DNA from: Apus apus
Lineage: Eukaryota > Chordata > Aves > Apodiformes > Apodidae
Length of the DNA: 64,000 bases
Reading direction: 5' to 3'
Assembly (NCBI RefSeq): GCF_020740795.1
Contig: NC_067283.1
Location: 60,109,966-60,173,965, forward strand
A model generated the notes under the pieces. That model was given only the letters and a program-made list of their open reading frames with translations, did no database searches and was not told the DNA's origin. Each line of letters starts with the position of its first letter. Positions within the stretch are counted from its first letter, which is position 1. Shown one piece after another: positions 25,521 through 37,810 of this stretch. The translations under genes and the position numbers were made by a program.

Positions 25521-28500
25521 AAGTTGCCTAGGAACTCAGGAGCTGGAGTAGAGATGCCATCTCCATCTCTGGCAGCCCTTGCAGGGCCCCCTTTCAAAGA
25601 GACCTTGTGTAGTGCCTAGCCAGAGCTTGGACTCTTTATAATCTTTCTGCACAACCTGAATTTGCATAGCATCAATTCTAGTAACTTCAGGAAGCTCTAG
25701 CCCTTAAGTGCTTGGGCCCAAGGGACAGCATCTCTATCATCTCACACAACAGTTAACAGTCAAGGAGTCAGGGAAATTTCCGCAAAAGAAAGGAGACAAG
25801 AGTGTGCGTAATCAAGAACAATCAGGACCACTTTATCTGCTCACCTCCTTCTATGTAACAATTTCACATATAGTCATATAGTACATTTTAACCTCCCAGT
25901 ACTACTGACTGAGAGACATACTGCTACAAGGAGAAGATGCCTGGAGAAATGGCTAATGCAGATGCTCTGAAGTGAAGGCCCTCAAGTGAGTAGCTGAGTT
26001 CAAGCGTAGCCTGGAGCATGGTGGAACAGAGAGCTACCACAGAGCAAAAAAAGCCAACCACTAGTGAAGAGATCATCTTTACCAGTTGCTTCAGTATTCC
26101 AAAATAGCTGGAGAGCAAAAGCTCAGATGCCTGAGAAACATTTAGCAGCAGTTGGTAACAGCAGCTAGGAGGCACGGAGCAGCATGGAGCCAGATTTTAG
26201 AGCCGCAATGGGCATTTCAGTTCAGAAACTAACTGTGCACAATGGAATGGGCTTCTCCACCTGATTCATGATTCTGAAAGGTTTTATGCAGCAGGCACCA
26301 GCAGGATTTTCTAAGAAGTCAGTCATGAGTAGAAAAGATTTACATCATTCTCACTGACCACAATTTCAAAGAAGTAAAATAATTAGCATGCTGAGTCTTA
26401 TAGCTCATTACAAATATGTCTGTGTATGTGTACAGAATATGTATGTACAGAATAGAAATAAAAGTTCAAATAAATATTCTTCAGTTTTGTACTTTTGGAG
26501 GCTTCTAACCCAAAATAGCATTTTTTCTACTTCTAAAGTAATTTGCAGAAGATTTTCCTATGAGGTGGCAATGAAACATTTTTTTCCTAAAGCACTAGAA
26601 AAAGCACTGACTGCTGATCTCAGGATATCAAAATTGATTTTTAGTATCTACTGCAATACCCATTCTGCAACCCCAATTATATCACAAGAATTATGGAATG
26701 GAACAAATCTTTAGCCCTAGCTCCTACAGAAATCTAAGATCAAGAGCAATCTGGGTAGCACAGACTTCAAGTGTCAAATCTTGTCTTCTGCTCTCTCATA
26801 TGGCTGCAGCAGAGGCCAAAACCAAGCAGAAAACCCATGCTTTAATTGTGCAAAGGCAAGGCAAGTGAGGATTGTTCTTATGCATACATACATAAGCTGT
26901 AACTACATAAGGACCAAAAAATTTAATCCACTAATTATGGACTTTGACAGCTTGTAGCATTGCTTTTCAAGACTGTTTAAGTGCTCATATTGCAATTTAT
27001 GTGCTCAGGAGCAATATAATTTGGGAATTTTGACACACTTGCAGCACCATGTCACTTTGCTTTCTGGTATTTGTCTTTCACTAGGCTTCCAAGTATGCAA
27101 AATATAGAAGACCTACCAACAAAGGAAAGCCTGTAAAGCAGGCAGAGGGTTGGTCTAGCTTCCTGATTTCCACACAAACCCAGCCAGGCTGACCAATGAA
27201 GAGCAGGACCATGGCTTTCCTACTATATTTCTTTCTTACTCACTGGCTGTTTCCAGGTATTTTCAATGTCCAGACTTCACAGACTTCCTCAGTTACAGAG
27301 GAGGAGGAGAACATTTTAAGGGTCTGCTTTTTTTCATAAGCTTCCTCCTAGCCTGGAGATAAGCCTGGTGTGGAAAGCCTGTGCCTGCTTTGGTTGCAAT
27401 TAGCATTAGCTCCTCGGGCAGGAGGAAAAGGCAGGAGCCAGGTTATCAGGCAGCCCGCCTTTGACAGTGATGGTCAAGCTGCTATCAGGCCCATGACTGA
27501 ATCCCCCAGCTGTCTGGCAGACACAGATGAAACAATCAACTGTGCCATGCAGAAATCTGCTAGGAAAGACTCCCTCTCTGCCTGTCTATAAGCCACCAGA
27601 TTTCAGTGAATGCAGCTATTATGTGTTTTAACTAGCAGCCATACTCTTGGTCCCATTCCCAACAAACCCAAAGGAAATGGTGTTATTGACTTAAATGGGA
27701 GCTGAGGCAGGCCCTTTGCTGCTCTGCAATCTAGCAACACTGCAGCTTGCTAGTGCTTAGCCAAGTATGTGAAAGCAGGGAGTTTACTCATGAGAATGCT
27801 TCCTCTTGACACATACGTGTTTGCTGGGCTGAGCCGGCGGCTTGCTGCAGCCCAGCTCTGCCGAGATGCAGCTGGGCTCTGTGTGATACTCTGCTCCCTG
27901 GAGAAGAGGGCTTTTCTCAAACAATTTGACCAGAAGTGTTTTGCCAAGATGCATTCAGAACATGAGAGCACAGAGGCCATCCACGAGTCACGGGGCCATA
28001 CCTGAGGAGCTAACACTGCACAGCTCAGCAGAAGCGCTTCAAACAAGCAACATATTCCTAAAATGAATTGCGTCGGAACAATACTTTCTTATGAAGCTTG
28101 TGCTTCTGCAAGCCACGTATTTTCCTTGGCACTCCCCCAGACTTAAAAGCAGATGTAAATGTTACCAAGGCTCAGATACAGCAACTTCTTCTCCCCTGAT
28201 CGCCAAGGAAAACTTACAGAAAATAACCCACAAAACCTTTACCATTTGAAACAGCAATGCCAACAGCCATTACTGTAGAAACAGGAGAATGAATCAGGCA
28301 TGGGAGTTAGAAGTGACCTCTTCCCCAGCTAGTTGTACAGCCACTAGCAGGGCTGCAGCATGAAGCTGGCTCTTAGCTGAGAAAAGAGCACAACGCAGCT
28401 TCAGCTGAACACTTAATGATGGAAAATGTTTAACATGAAGGTGTGCATGCACACATCAAGCAAACGCTGGGTTTTCAACACTAAAATCAGCACAGCCTGC

Positions 28501-31500
28501 TGATTCCTGCAGCTTTCTTATTAATTGGCCAGCTTCCTGCTCCCTCTGCCAGTGTCTACCATCATTGAATGAGGCTGGAGGCACTCAGGACGCCTCTGAA
28601 GTGTCTGGACACTTCCTTGAAAGCCTGAGACTTAAGGACCCCTCTGGAAATATAAGTGTTGATGTTAGAAGAAATCAAAGTTTGCTGCTAGGTTTCACAG
28701 CATACTGCAGCTAAGAGATAGCCAGGTCTGCCCTGTGGGCAACCACATTTCTGGGACTGGAGAAAACCAGGAGTGACCCCCAGTCTGGTCAGCTGCTTTT
28801 CTGGGTGCCTTTCTCTGGTGGGCATGCAGGGAGAACAAACTGAGGAAAACCACTAGAAACAGCAAAACCCAATCCTGCGGGTGTGGAGTTTCGTGTAACA
28901 GGATACCCCTCAAACCCAGACGTGCAAGTCCACTGAAGGTCTGACTCGAATGCATTACTTCAGTCCTCCCTTACTCATGTACAACTCAAGCCCCAAATGT
29001 TAACAACTCAGCATGTTTTATCACAGTAGCATGTACACTTTCAATCATCGTTAGGACGAGGAGGGTCTAGGCTCAGGCACCATGCCAGATTAAGCAGAAC
29101 TTTCCATGAGGAAAGCTATTTGTTTTCTCCCAGAACTGCGAGGCTTGGCCAAGACCGAGTGAGGAAAAAGCTCGCCCAAGCCAGACCAAAGCATAGACAG
29201 TGTTACTGGACTTTGCAGACTACCTGCATGTTCTTCTAATGACATCTGGACCACTGGAAATCACCGAGTGCACTCAGGAGTTTTCAAAGGCATAATTGTG
29301 GCAGCAGCAGACTAAACTTAATGCCTCAAGAGCCAATCGCTTTAATCATGAAGCTGAGATGTACGAAAAAGATACATTTCAGCAGAAGAATAATTCTGTC
29401 TGCTATGGTTCCTGTTCAAATAAACTATATCACCAAACCATGTGCACGTGAAGAATATAGAGGAGTGAAAAAAAAGCACATATGGTTTAGAGGCAAAAAA
29501 CTTTCATATATACTGTAGAGGAGATACATGGACTTGTCAGACATCTAACAGTTCAACACTGTAAGCAATTCATGGAAATGACATTAGCAATAGCTCATAT
29601 TACATCCAGGAGTTACAGCTTTTACTGCAAAAGTTATTTTTAAAAGAGCCATGTTTAAAATGAAATGGCTGGCAGGGCTGCAGCTTTCAGTAACACTTTA
29701 CCTGTGGTTTTGCCACTTTTACATACTTATCGGGGGCTTAATGCTCCCACTTTACTTTTTCAGAGTAAAATAAAAAGTTGCAATGAGTGCATTCATTGGC
29801 ACAGTGCTATAAAACTCACAGCTGTGCAAAGACAATGGCAAGAACAAAAGCCTCCTTGTTTTAAAAAAGATGGTGATGTGGTTCTGATACTTTCTGTTAG
29901 CCACATTTTAAACATCGGATAACTTCATTTATGGCCTAAGAATTTTCATCTTACTAAACAAAGATTTATAGATCAAATCAAGTCAAAATCAGGATAGAGA
30001 CCTTTGTGAAAATGCCTGTGTGGAGAGGAGGAGGCTGAACTAATATACAAAACTTCAGACAAGAGATCTGTTTTTCAAATACTGTTATGCCACTTCTGGC
30101 TCCTACACATGACCCGGGGTGTTCTGGAGAACAGTTTTTTCAACAGCAGGTACAACCCTGGCCCCACTGCCAGCAATTGGAGCGTGCTCTCAGTTTCAGT
30201 GTGGCTGGGACTGCATCTCAAAAGTTGAGATTAGAACCCAGGCAAAGCTCAGGGAAGACAAAATCTGCTCAAGTTTCAGTACTCCAGCACACCTTGATTA
30301 AAAAATTGTCCAGGCTGCTGCTTTGTTTTCAATTTAAAAGTGTTTATTTACAGTTCTGTGTATTACCACAGAGTGTATGATACACCCTGAAAACACAAGT
30401 AATACATTTTTTCCTGTTGCTACCAATGTGCTTCCCCCTTGCTTTTTTGAAATAGCTTCATTTTAATCTGTAATGAAAACTACCTTATTTGATGTTTCTA
30501 ATGGCAGGAAATAATTTGACAATTGAGTGTCATTTTGCTGCAGGTAAAAAATGTAATAACTTTTGGGAGTGCCAGTTACAACCTGAAAAATGTTTCTTGG
30601 CATTAGCATGCCTGATTGAACTTTCTCCATCCTAGTGAAATAGAAACTCAGTTCTGTGTTCCACACAGGCTACACTAGGTCCAGGAAAGGGAAATGGGGA
30701 TAACGAAGGTGATTTCAAGTCACCTCTAGCATCTCCTGTTGTGAGCCGGGCCAGTTCCCAGCTGCCTGGACATCCTGAAAGCTGTCTGAACTTATATTCT
30801 ACCACCTCTGGTTTGGGGTTTCTCCCACCACTAAGAAGAACATCTAAAATTTCGAGTAACTACCTGACCTGCCCTGGTCAACAGAAAAGAAGCAGGATTA
30901 GTGCAAGAGTAAACCAGCACAGCTTTTGACTCAAGTCCCAGTTGGGGGGACAGAGAGAGGAGCACATTCAAAAGTGAGATATTATAAACTATGTACATTT
31001 CTACATTCCCTTCAGAGAACGACTGGTTCGAGGGACCAGGAAGAATTCTCAGATGATTGTAGCCTTCCCAAACAAGCCATTGCTTCAGATAATGCTAATT
31101 CCACTTCACACCACAAAGGGCTGTCTGGTATATTAAACTCATCAATCCCCAAATAAAATGTTTTTTCTTAAAATAAATCACTGCATTGACTTGTACTGAA
31201 GAAGTCCCTCTCTCCCTCTCCCCTCCCAAGTCTGCTTGTCTAAGGATTCTCCATTAACTCCACCACCCTTGCACCCCACATTAATCCCAGTTTACATTTG
31301 AAAGGAAAATGTCAGGTAACCTTCACTGGTTATAGCAGGGGTGGCACAGGCACATGGAGCCAGCATTAGCCCTGGCGTGGTCTGCCAGGATGCCCCAATG
31401 CCCTGCAGGTAAGAGCTTCTGGCTCTTACAGGAAACACCCCCCCGTCCCACTGCAAAAGACCATTGCAGGCATAAGAGGATCAAAAGCAGGCATAAATGT

Positions 31501-34363
31501 CACATTTCAACTGTTTTTTATGAAATTTTTCTGTGAAAGCAGCAAAGGTGGTCAGCCATAATCTTTGTTAGGAGACTGAACTCAGAATTATTTAAAAAGA
31601 GTGCTAGTATACAGGCCAGATACCTTTCAATATCAAGAGCGCAGCCATAATGTATCAGGTATTGCTTTGCAGGATGAGCTTTCAATATATTCTACATGTT
31701 GAATCATATATTCACATACTGAAAAGCACAGCACATTTAATAAGTAGCCCAGGTGGCTACTGTAGATTTTGATTTAAAACAAGATTGCCAAGATCAAAAT
31801 TCACTTGCCAAAATGGGTGCTTCCTTTATATCACTTCAGCTGCTCACCATTACTGAAGCAGAAAAACATCATATGCAGGATATGTATTTATATAAGCTAG
31901 CTCACTGACTCTTTTTTTCCATCTATACAGTATAGATGGTCTATATTTGGAGATATTCCAGACCAAAAGGAATGAATATTGCTTTGATCCAATAAGCTGA
32001 AACCAAAATATTTCTGTATATGCCTAGTCCAAGATTGTTATACATAAATCAAATCCCCTCAAAGTGGTAAACAAGAAACCCAAATTTTATCACCAAATAT
32101 AATCTGGCATACCCAGTTAGACATTTTATTTGTCTGGTAGTCCTACGCTGGATGGCTATACCTCACACTTTGTAAGTACTTTCAGGTAAAACTGGAGGTA
32201 TTAAATAACTACAAGATACCGTGAAGTTACACTTTTTTCATGGAATGATGATTTGAGAATTTAATTTTTAATGTCATTACAATATTTAATTACTTTTAAA
32301 GTTATTCTAGGGATAGGGAAAGGTTGGTATACTTAGAGTAGCAGGCAAGGAAAGCAGTTAACGACATCTTACCCCTCTCCGGCTTTCATATCGTTCATAG
32401 GTGCAATGATTGAAAAAACACTAAAAATAGTTTAAATCACACTACATGAAGCGATATGAACTGAATCAGTGAGACAACAAATTATAAAGAGGTACAGCAG
32501 CAATCTAAAGAGAGTAACTGTCCTTACTCATGGGTATGATTTGATATTCTGGTTTTCAGAATATGGTCATAAAGCACAGATATCCCACCCTCTCCTCCAA
32601 CAAGAAAAACTCTTAAAGATGGACATGTTGAAAACAAGAAACAATAGTGATGGCTTAAAAGCTCCTATTCCCAAAAAAACTGAGCACATGAAAACTGAGC
32701 TGCTCCTATTTAGTATGAGCCACTCTGCAAAACCCATTCTCCCTTATTCCACAGCTAAGGCCAGAGATCTGAATGAAGCAGTACCAAGCACAAAGGCATT
32801 GCACATGTGGAGTGTCTTGCCTTTTCAGTGCACATCTTGGTGAACAGCATGTACCTGGGACACTAGTAGCAATTCCTGGTGGTTTCCAGGCAGTCACTGT
32901 AGTGGCCAAACTGCCCTTTGAGACTGTGCAGGGCAGCCCAGATGTTGTCCTTCCATAACTAATAGGTGAGCATGAGAAGTCTTTTTTACCAAGACAGGAT
33001 GAGTTGATTAGATAGTTGCTGGGGAGGATAAGGTGACATAAGAGGTGGCTTTAAGTCACACTTACTGTGGCCTATGGGCAGGCTGCTGCCACCCAAAGCA
33101 GTCCTGCTGCACTCCTTGACCTGCAGCAACAGGCTTTCTGCCCCTCTCATGGGCTGGACCCAGCTATTGGACCCAGGGGATTGCATCCCGCAAGTGAAAA
33201 ACTGTGGGGTTTGCTATTTCTGGCAGGATAATTTTCCATTAGCCTGTTCTGCTTCTCCATAATCAATCAATATGACTCAAAGGAAGCAGTAAGAACATGT
33301 GTCTAAGGACAAGATGGATTGAGGCCTCCCTTTCCATTGGAACTGAAGCTGCATCAGATTAAATGCAATGTGAAAACAACATCTGCCCTAGTGGTGGTAA
33401 GGCTGCCTCCATGAAATGCATATAGCATAGATCTAAATGGACTTCCACCTTGACTCACAGCTTCATGCTACTGTGCTGTGCCTGAGGCATGCTGGGGCTC
33501 TCTGCATGGTTTTGACAGAGGGTCTTGGTCCACACAAGTCCCACAAGACATGCTTCCTGCCTTTAGCCCCTCTGCCACTTATTTTCTCTCTCAACTGCCC
33601 AAATGCTGAGACAAATAGGAGGACAGTAGTTATCCACACCTGATTTTTACAAGGGCTTCATCTTGTCAACACAAAATCTAGAGTAGACAACCTTTTCTTC
33701 AGGCTGTAAGATAAGGCACAGATAGGAAAGGACAGCTCATGTGGGTTATACTCCATCAGTGCGAACCGTGAGACAAACCTAAATATCTGTTTAGACACAG
33801 AAAAGGGATTTCCTCTGGTTATAGTTTCTGATTACCACCCTTAGAGAGAACTGGTGGTGTTTAATTTTTTGGAATTTGTAGGTTATTTTTTTTCTATTAC
33901 ACATTGTTACCATGACTGCTACGTCTGTGAATAATTCTTTCTTGGTCTATAGTTCTTGCGGTCAGCCACAGAAAGATTTTGATAGCCTGCTGGATGCCAG
34001 AGAGAAATGTATCTGGATTTGGCTAGCTAAAGACATCTTCAACATCAACTTTAACTATCAGTGCTGATGTACATGTTGGCTTCTACAATTACTTCTGATT
34101 ATCTGTCAGAGGACTGGTGTGCATGTGTGTCCAGAAGTGGGGATGGAAGAGAGATGGGTGTAAAGACTACACCACTTATGCCTTGTCAGAGAGAATGAGA
34201 ATTGCTGAACAAACTACAAGCTCTATCTCAGTAGCAAAGCTCTCCACACAGTTCCTCTGTTCCTCCAGGAGAAACCTGAAGTAGACATGGCTGAGGAGCT
34301 TCACCCTTCATCCCTGAGCCACAGTTCCATCCCATCAGCAGAGCCCAGCCAAAGACAGCTTTC

Positions 34364-34433
34364 ACAGAATCACAGAACTGTTAGAGTTGGAACGGACCTC
34401 TAGAGATCATCTAGTCCAACTTTCCCACTGAAG
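34364..34433 (-). mobile_element. Very short CR1 3' fragment
   Basis: CACAGAATCACAGAACTGTT followed by GAGTTGGAACGGACCTCTAG and AGATCATCTAGTCCAAC is the reverse complement of a CR1 3' end, of the same type as the copy at 49437. Confidence 0.85.
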
Positions 34434-35258
34434 TAGGTGCTGTCAGAGAAGTGGTTGCTGGATTTTGGAGAGGTGATGCAGAAACACTGCCCACTTCTTG
34501 TGCTTTTCAAGAAAGACAGCTATAGACCAGGTTTAGATTTTATCGATATTCTCCTCCTTCCATGGATAAGTCCTGGTTTCTCTCAAAACCAAAATTTGCC
34601 TTTTTTTAGTTTGTGTACATTTCTTGTTTGGTTTAGTTAAAATCCTGCTCCTTACAGCATAGGTAATGTTGTAAAAATGCACACTGTATGAATAAAACCT
34701 TGTCACAAAAGATGTGTTGTGCAGAACTTCAGTGAACTGAACTCCTAATTAAGAAAAATTCCTTAGACCTGTCTATCATCTGTTAAGAAAAATAATTTTC
34801 CTCAAGTTGAAAAGCAGAAGGCTGCTAGTCAAGCTCCAAAACATTAATTTGTAATCCTAATTCAGTCAGTATCATGCAGTTTGAAATTGAAGGACTAAAT
34901 GCCCCTTTTTTAAAAGCAGTGCAATTAATTGTCTTTAAATTCTCCTTGAAAGACAGTAAAATTTAGATGTACCTTGGAACTAGTTAGTTTCAATGCAGCC
35001 ATTTCAAAGGCATTTCTTCTTCAAATAGCATGGTATATGAAGTTATGTGGCTATTGGAAGGGAACACACGTACTGCATGAAGGTAAGGGTCTAGAATACT
35101 ACTGGGATACTTAGCAGCAAGTGCTAAATCACAGTTCAGTGAGGTCACATAATCAAATTCCAGCTTATCCCTTTGATTACATTTCACTAATAAATCTTTG
35201 GAAACTAGAGTCTGACAAGTTCATCACCGCATATTAACTTTTCAGTGGTGCATATAGA

Positions 35259-35285
35259 ATATATATATATATATATATATATATA
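35259..35285. repeat. (AT)n microsatellite
   Basis: About 13 uninterrupted AT units within the last NFATC1 intron, likely length-polymorphic. Confidence 0.95.
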
Positions 35286-35832
35286 AAGAATCTTACAAAA
35301 GCCAAAAAAGAGCAGCAGTAAGTCCAAAACAAGAGTGGAAGAAAAAGTAATCTTAATGTCAGACGCCACCAGACTGAAACGTTACATTGAAAGACGTGCC
35401 TTATTTTTTAATTCAAACCTTCTCAACTGAAGTAGAATAATTTATCGTTTAGATCCAGTGAAATACTTTGCATATCAGACGTTTCACTGCATTACAGATG
35501 GGACAATGTTAAATAAGTTTTCACTCCGGTTCCACTGGCATGGGCATAAGCCAAGACTGCATGGTTAAGTTTACAGCAACATAGCTATTGGTCATGCAGC
35601 TAGCTCTATGGTAACTAACAGCGTTTAATGCTTAGATTATACGGTTTCACTATGGCACACAAAATTAAAGGGCCTTTTACCACATAGAGACAATCCAAGC
35701 AAAAGTCCGCACCATTCCACCAGGCTGTTAATTGAACATTTTTCCACCAGGATTCAAAAGGAGGAGGGGGTTAAGGGAACTCACTGATATAGTAATATGC
35801 TTGAACGCAAACCTATGCCTTGGAAGACTTAC

Positions 35833-36519
35833 CATCATCCAGGTACATCTGGTCCAATTCCTCAGGTTCTCGCTTGATCGTTACAGGAATAGGGGCCAAA
35901 TTATGATTACTTTCCTCATGTAACTCTGGCAATGACAGTGGTTGGGTTGTTGGAGACTCATTTCTGTGAACCTTCGGCAGTTGCTGCTGCTGTTGACCCA
36001 TTATGGATGAGTGAGTTGGACTGCAGGACTGCAAATAGGTTGGCTCTTGGGTAACAGATGGAACTGGAGAAGAGGGACTGTTGGGATAGACTGTTTGTTG
36101 ATAACCAAGGGGACAGCTACTGCTCAGATGTTGACTCACCTGCGGCTGCAGCATGATGTGAGATGATTGCTCGGGGGAGCTTGGGTGCACAACTATAGAT
36201 CTTGGCACTTCCTGTATGGTGGGGACACCTCCAGTGGGCTGCTGAAGTCCGAAGTGACTGTGGCCCGGGTTGGGGATGCACTTGTAATGAGAGGACGAAA
36301 GGTCATGCAGCTTGGGGCTTGCACTGGGAGAGGGTGACATCACAGCGTTTCTCTGCTGACAGGAGGCAAAGCCAGCCACAAGGCAGGAACCAGGATCAGG
36401 GGGCATCATGATCTGCTGGCTGTAGCATGGTTTAGAGAGAGGGCTTAAGCCTTGGTTCATTGGTCCACAGGTTTGAGTAGGCTCATAGTCATCTGTGGGT
36501 TCTGTTTTTATAATTGGAA
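35833..36519 (-). CDS. NFATC1: NFATC1 large C-terminal exon (687 nt), second transactivation domain of the long isoform
   Basis: The minus-strand acceptor cttttaacag precedes TTCCAATTATAAAAACAG, and the exon ends TACCTGGATGATG before gtaagt. It encodes about 229 residues beginning (V)PIIKTEPTDDYEPTQTC and ending VTIKREPEELDQMYLDD. Block-by-block it matches the long-isoform tail of mammalian NFATC1: QGLSPL, YSQQ, PPDPxSCLVAGF, SPKLHDLS, TQEPTxLQ, NLAPIPVT. It is rich in Ser, Pro and Gln, includes a QQQQQ run near 35975, and shows no folded domain, as expected for a transactivation domain. IKTE and IKRE are psi-K-x-E sumoylation motifs; the equivalent lysines in mammalian NFATc1/C are known SUMO acceptors. 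NFATC2 has a shorter, diverged version ending NLDQTYLDD. Entry and exit are both phase 1. Reading past the donor would add only GKSSKA before a stop. Confidence 0.97.
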
Positions 36520-37359
36520 CTGTTAAAAGAAAAAAGTTTTAAATAAACATGAGTTGCGTATTGGTATGATCAAGTTGGCTTGTGGCTAGGATACCCTTTG
36601 CAAAACAAACAACGTCTTGAATAAGACTCTGTGTGTCTTTTGCCTAGTTCACCCACCCTATAAAAAAAAAAAAAAGAATGAGTCATCAGCACAAAAAAGT
36701 CACAGCTGGTTCTAATATTGAAAAGGACTATTTTCTTTGGACTCTCCTCCAGCACTAATGTGCTATAAAAATCTATTTGCAAATAGCTGTGCTTCAGTGG
36801 AAGCTTTGGACCCAAGGGCTCCATGGATTTGTAGTAATCAAAGCAAGAATTTTAACTTGGATATACTACCGCATTTCTACGGCTACTGATGGTCCATTTG
36901 ATAAATGTCTACACATTTGGTAAACTGGAGCATTATAAGGTAGAGATGGGGCTTTCAGAGTTCAGTGGAAGTAAAATTGCAAAGACATGTGACAAACTAC
37001 TATGTACAAGAAGTTTTCAATTATGAGGATATTTTTGAAAATATAGGATTTTATTTACTTAGTTTCTACATGATTGTGTTTAATCTTACTCACCAGCCAA
37101 TGGGTGTGAAATGTAAGTTGCATCCAGCTCTCAGTGATTCTAAGTTGGATCCAAACTGTTAGTGCCAACTCCTAACAAAAGTTAACTCAGTCTCTGGCTA
37201 CCAAGAAAAATGTATTCCTATTCTAGAATAACTCATCTGCTTGCTCTACCCGTTGTCCCAAGAGAGGCTCTAATTGAGCTGTCAAGCCATGTCTCTAAAT
37301 ACCACCAGCACATGGACAGAATGACTGTCTATGAGCATCAACTCAGTCACGATCTCCTC

Positions 37360-37810
37360 TCTCCAGAGGAGGGTCACAAAGATGATCAAAGGGCTGGAGC
37401 ACCTATGCTATGAAGACAGGCTGAGAGAGTTGGGGCTGTTCAGCCTGGAGAAGGCTCCAGGGAGACCTTATAGCAGCCTTCCAGTACCTGAAGGGGCTAC
37501 AGGGAAGCTGAGGAGGGACCTCTTACAGGGGCTTGTAATGAGAGGACATGGGGTAATGGATTAACAAGGAAGAAGGTCAATTTAGGTTAGACATTAGGAA
37601 GAAATTCTTTTAGTGTGATGGTGGTGAGATACTGGAACAGGATTCCCAGAGAACCTGTGGCTGCTTCCTCCCTGGAAGTGTTCAAGGGCAAGTTGGATAG
37701 GACTCTGAGCAACCTGACCTAGTGGGAAGTGCCCCTGTCCATGCAGGGGGCTTGGAAGTAGATGACCTTTAAGGTCCCTTCCAACTCAAATCATTCTATG
37801 ATTCTATGAT
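37360..37810 (+). mobile_element. CR1 3' fragment (~450 bp)
   Basis: The plus strand contains AGGAGGGTCACAAAGATGAT, GACATTAGGAAGAAATTC and GGTCCCTTCCAACTC, and ends CATTCTATGATTCTATGATT. It lies about 0.85 kb upstream (in NFATC1 sense) of the large C-terminal exon and is antisense to the gene. Confidence 0.93.

Larger units (their letters stand above)
6456..35832 (-). other. NFATC1: NFATC1 last intron (29.4 kb)
   Basis: The intron is bounded by donor gtaagt at 35832 and acceptor ttctttctttgcag ending at 6456, on the minus strand. Apart from the repeats, the exon-like ORF at 10091-10331 and the CpG-enriched patch listed separately, it is AT-rich non-coding sequence in which I recognise nothing. 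No sequence in it resembles an NFAT family exon. Confidence 0.85.

Noticed and set aside
36202..36411. Plus-strand ORF over the large NFATC1 exon
   Set aside because: Antisense shadow of the real coding exon.
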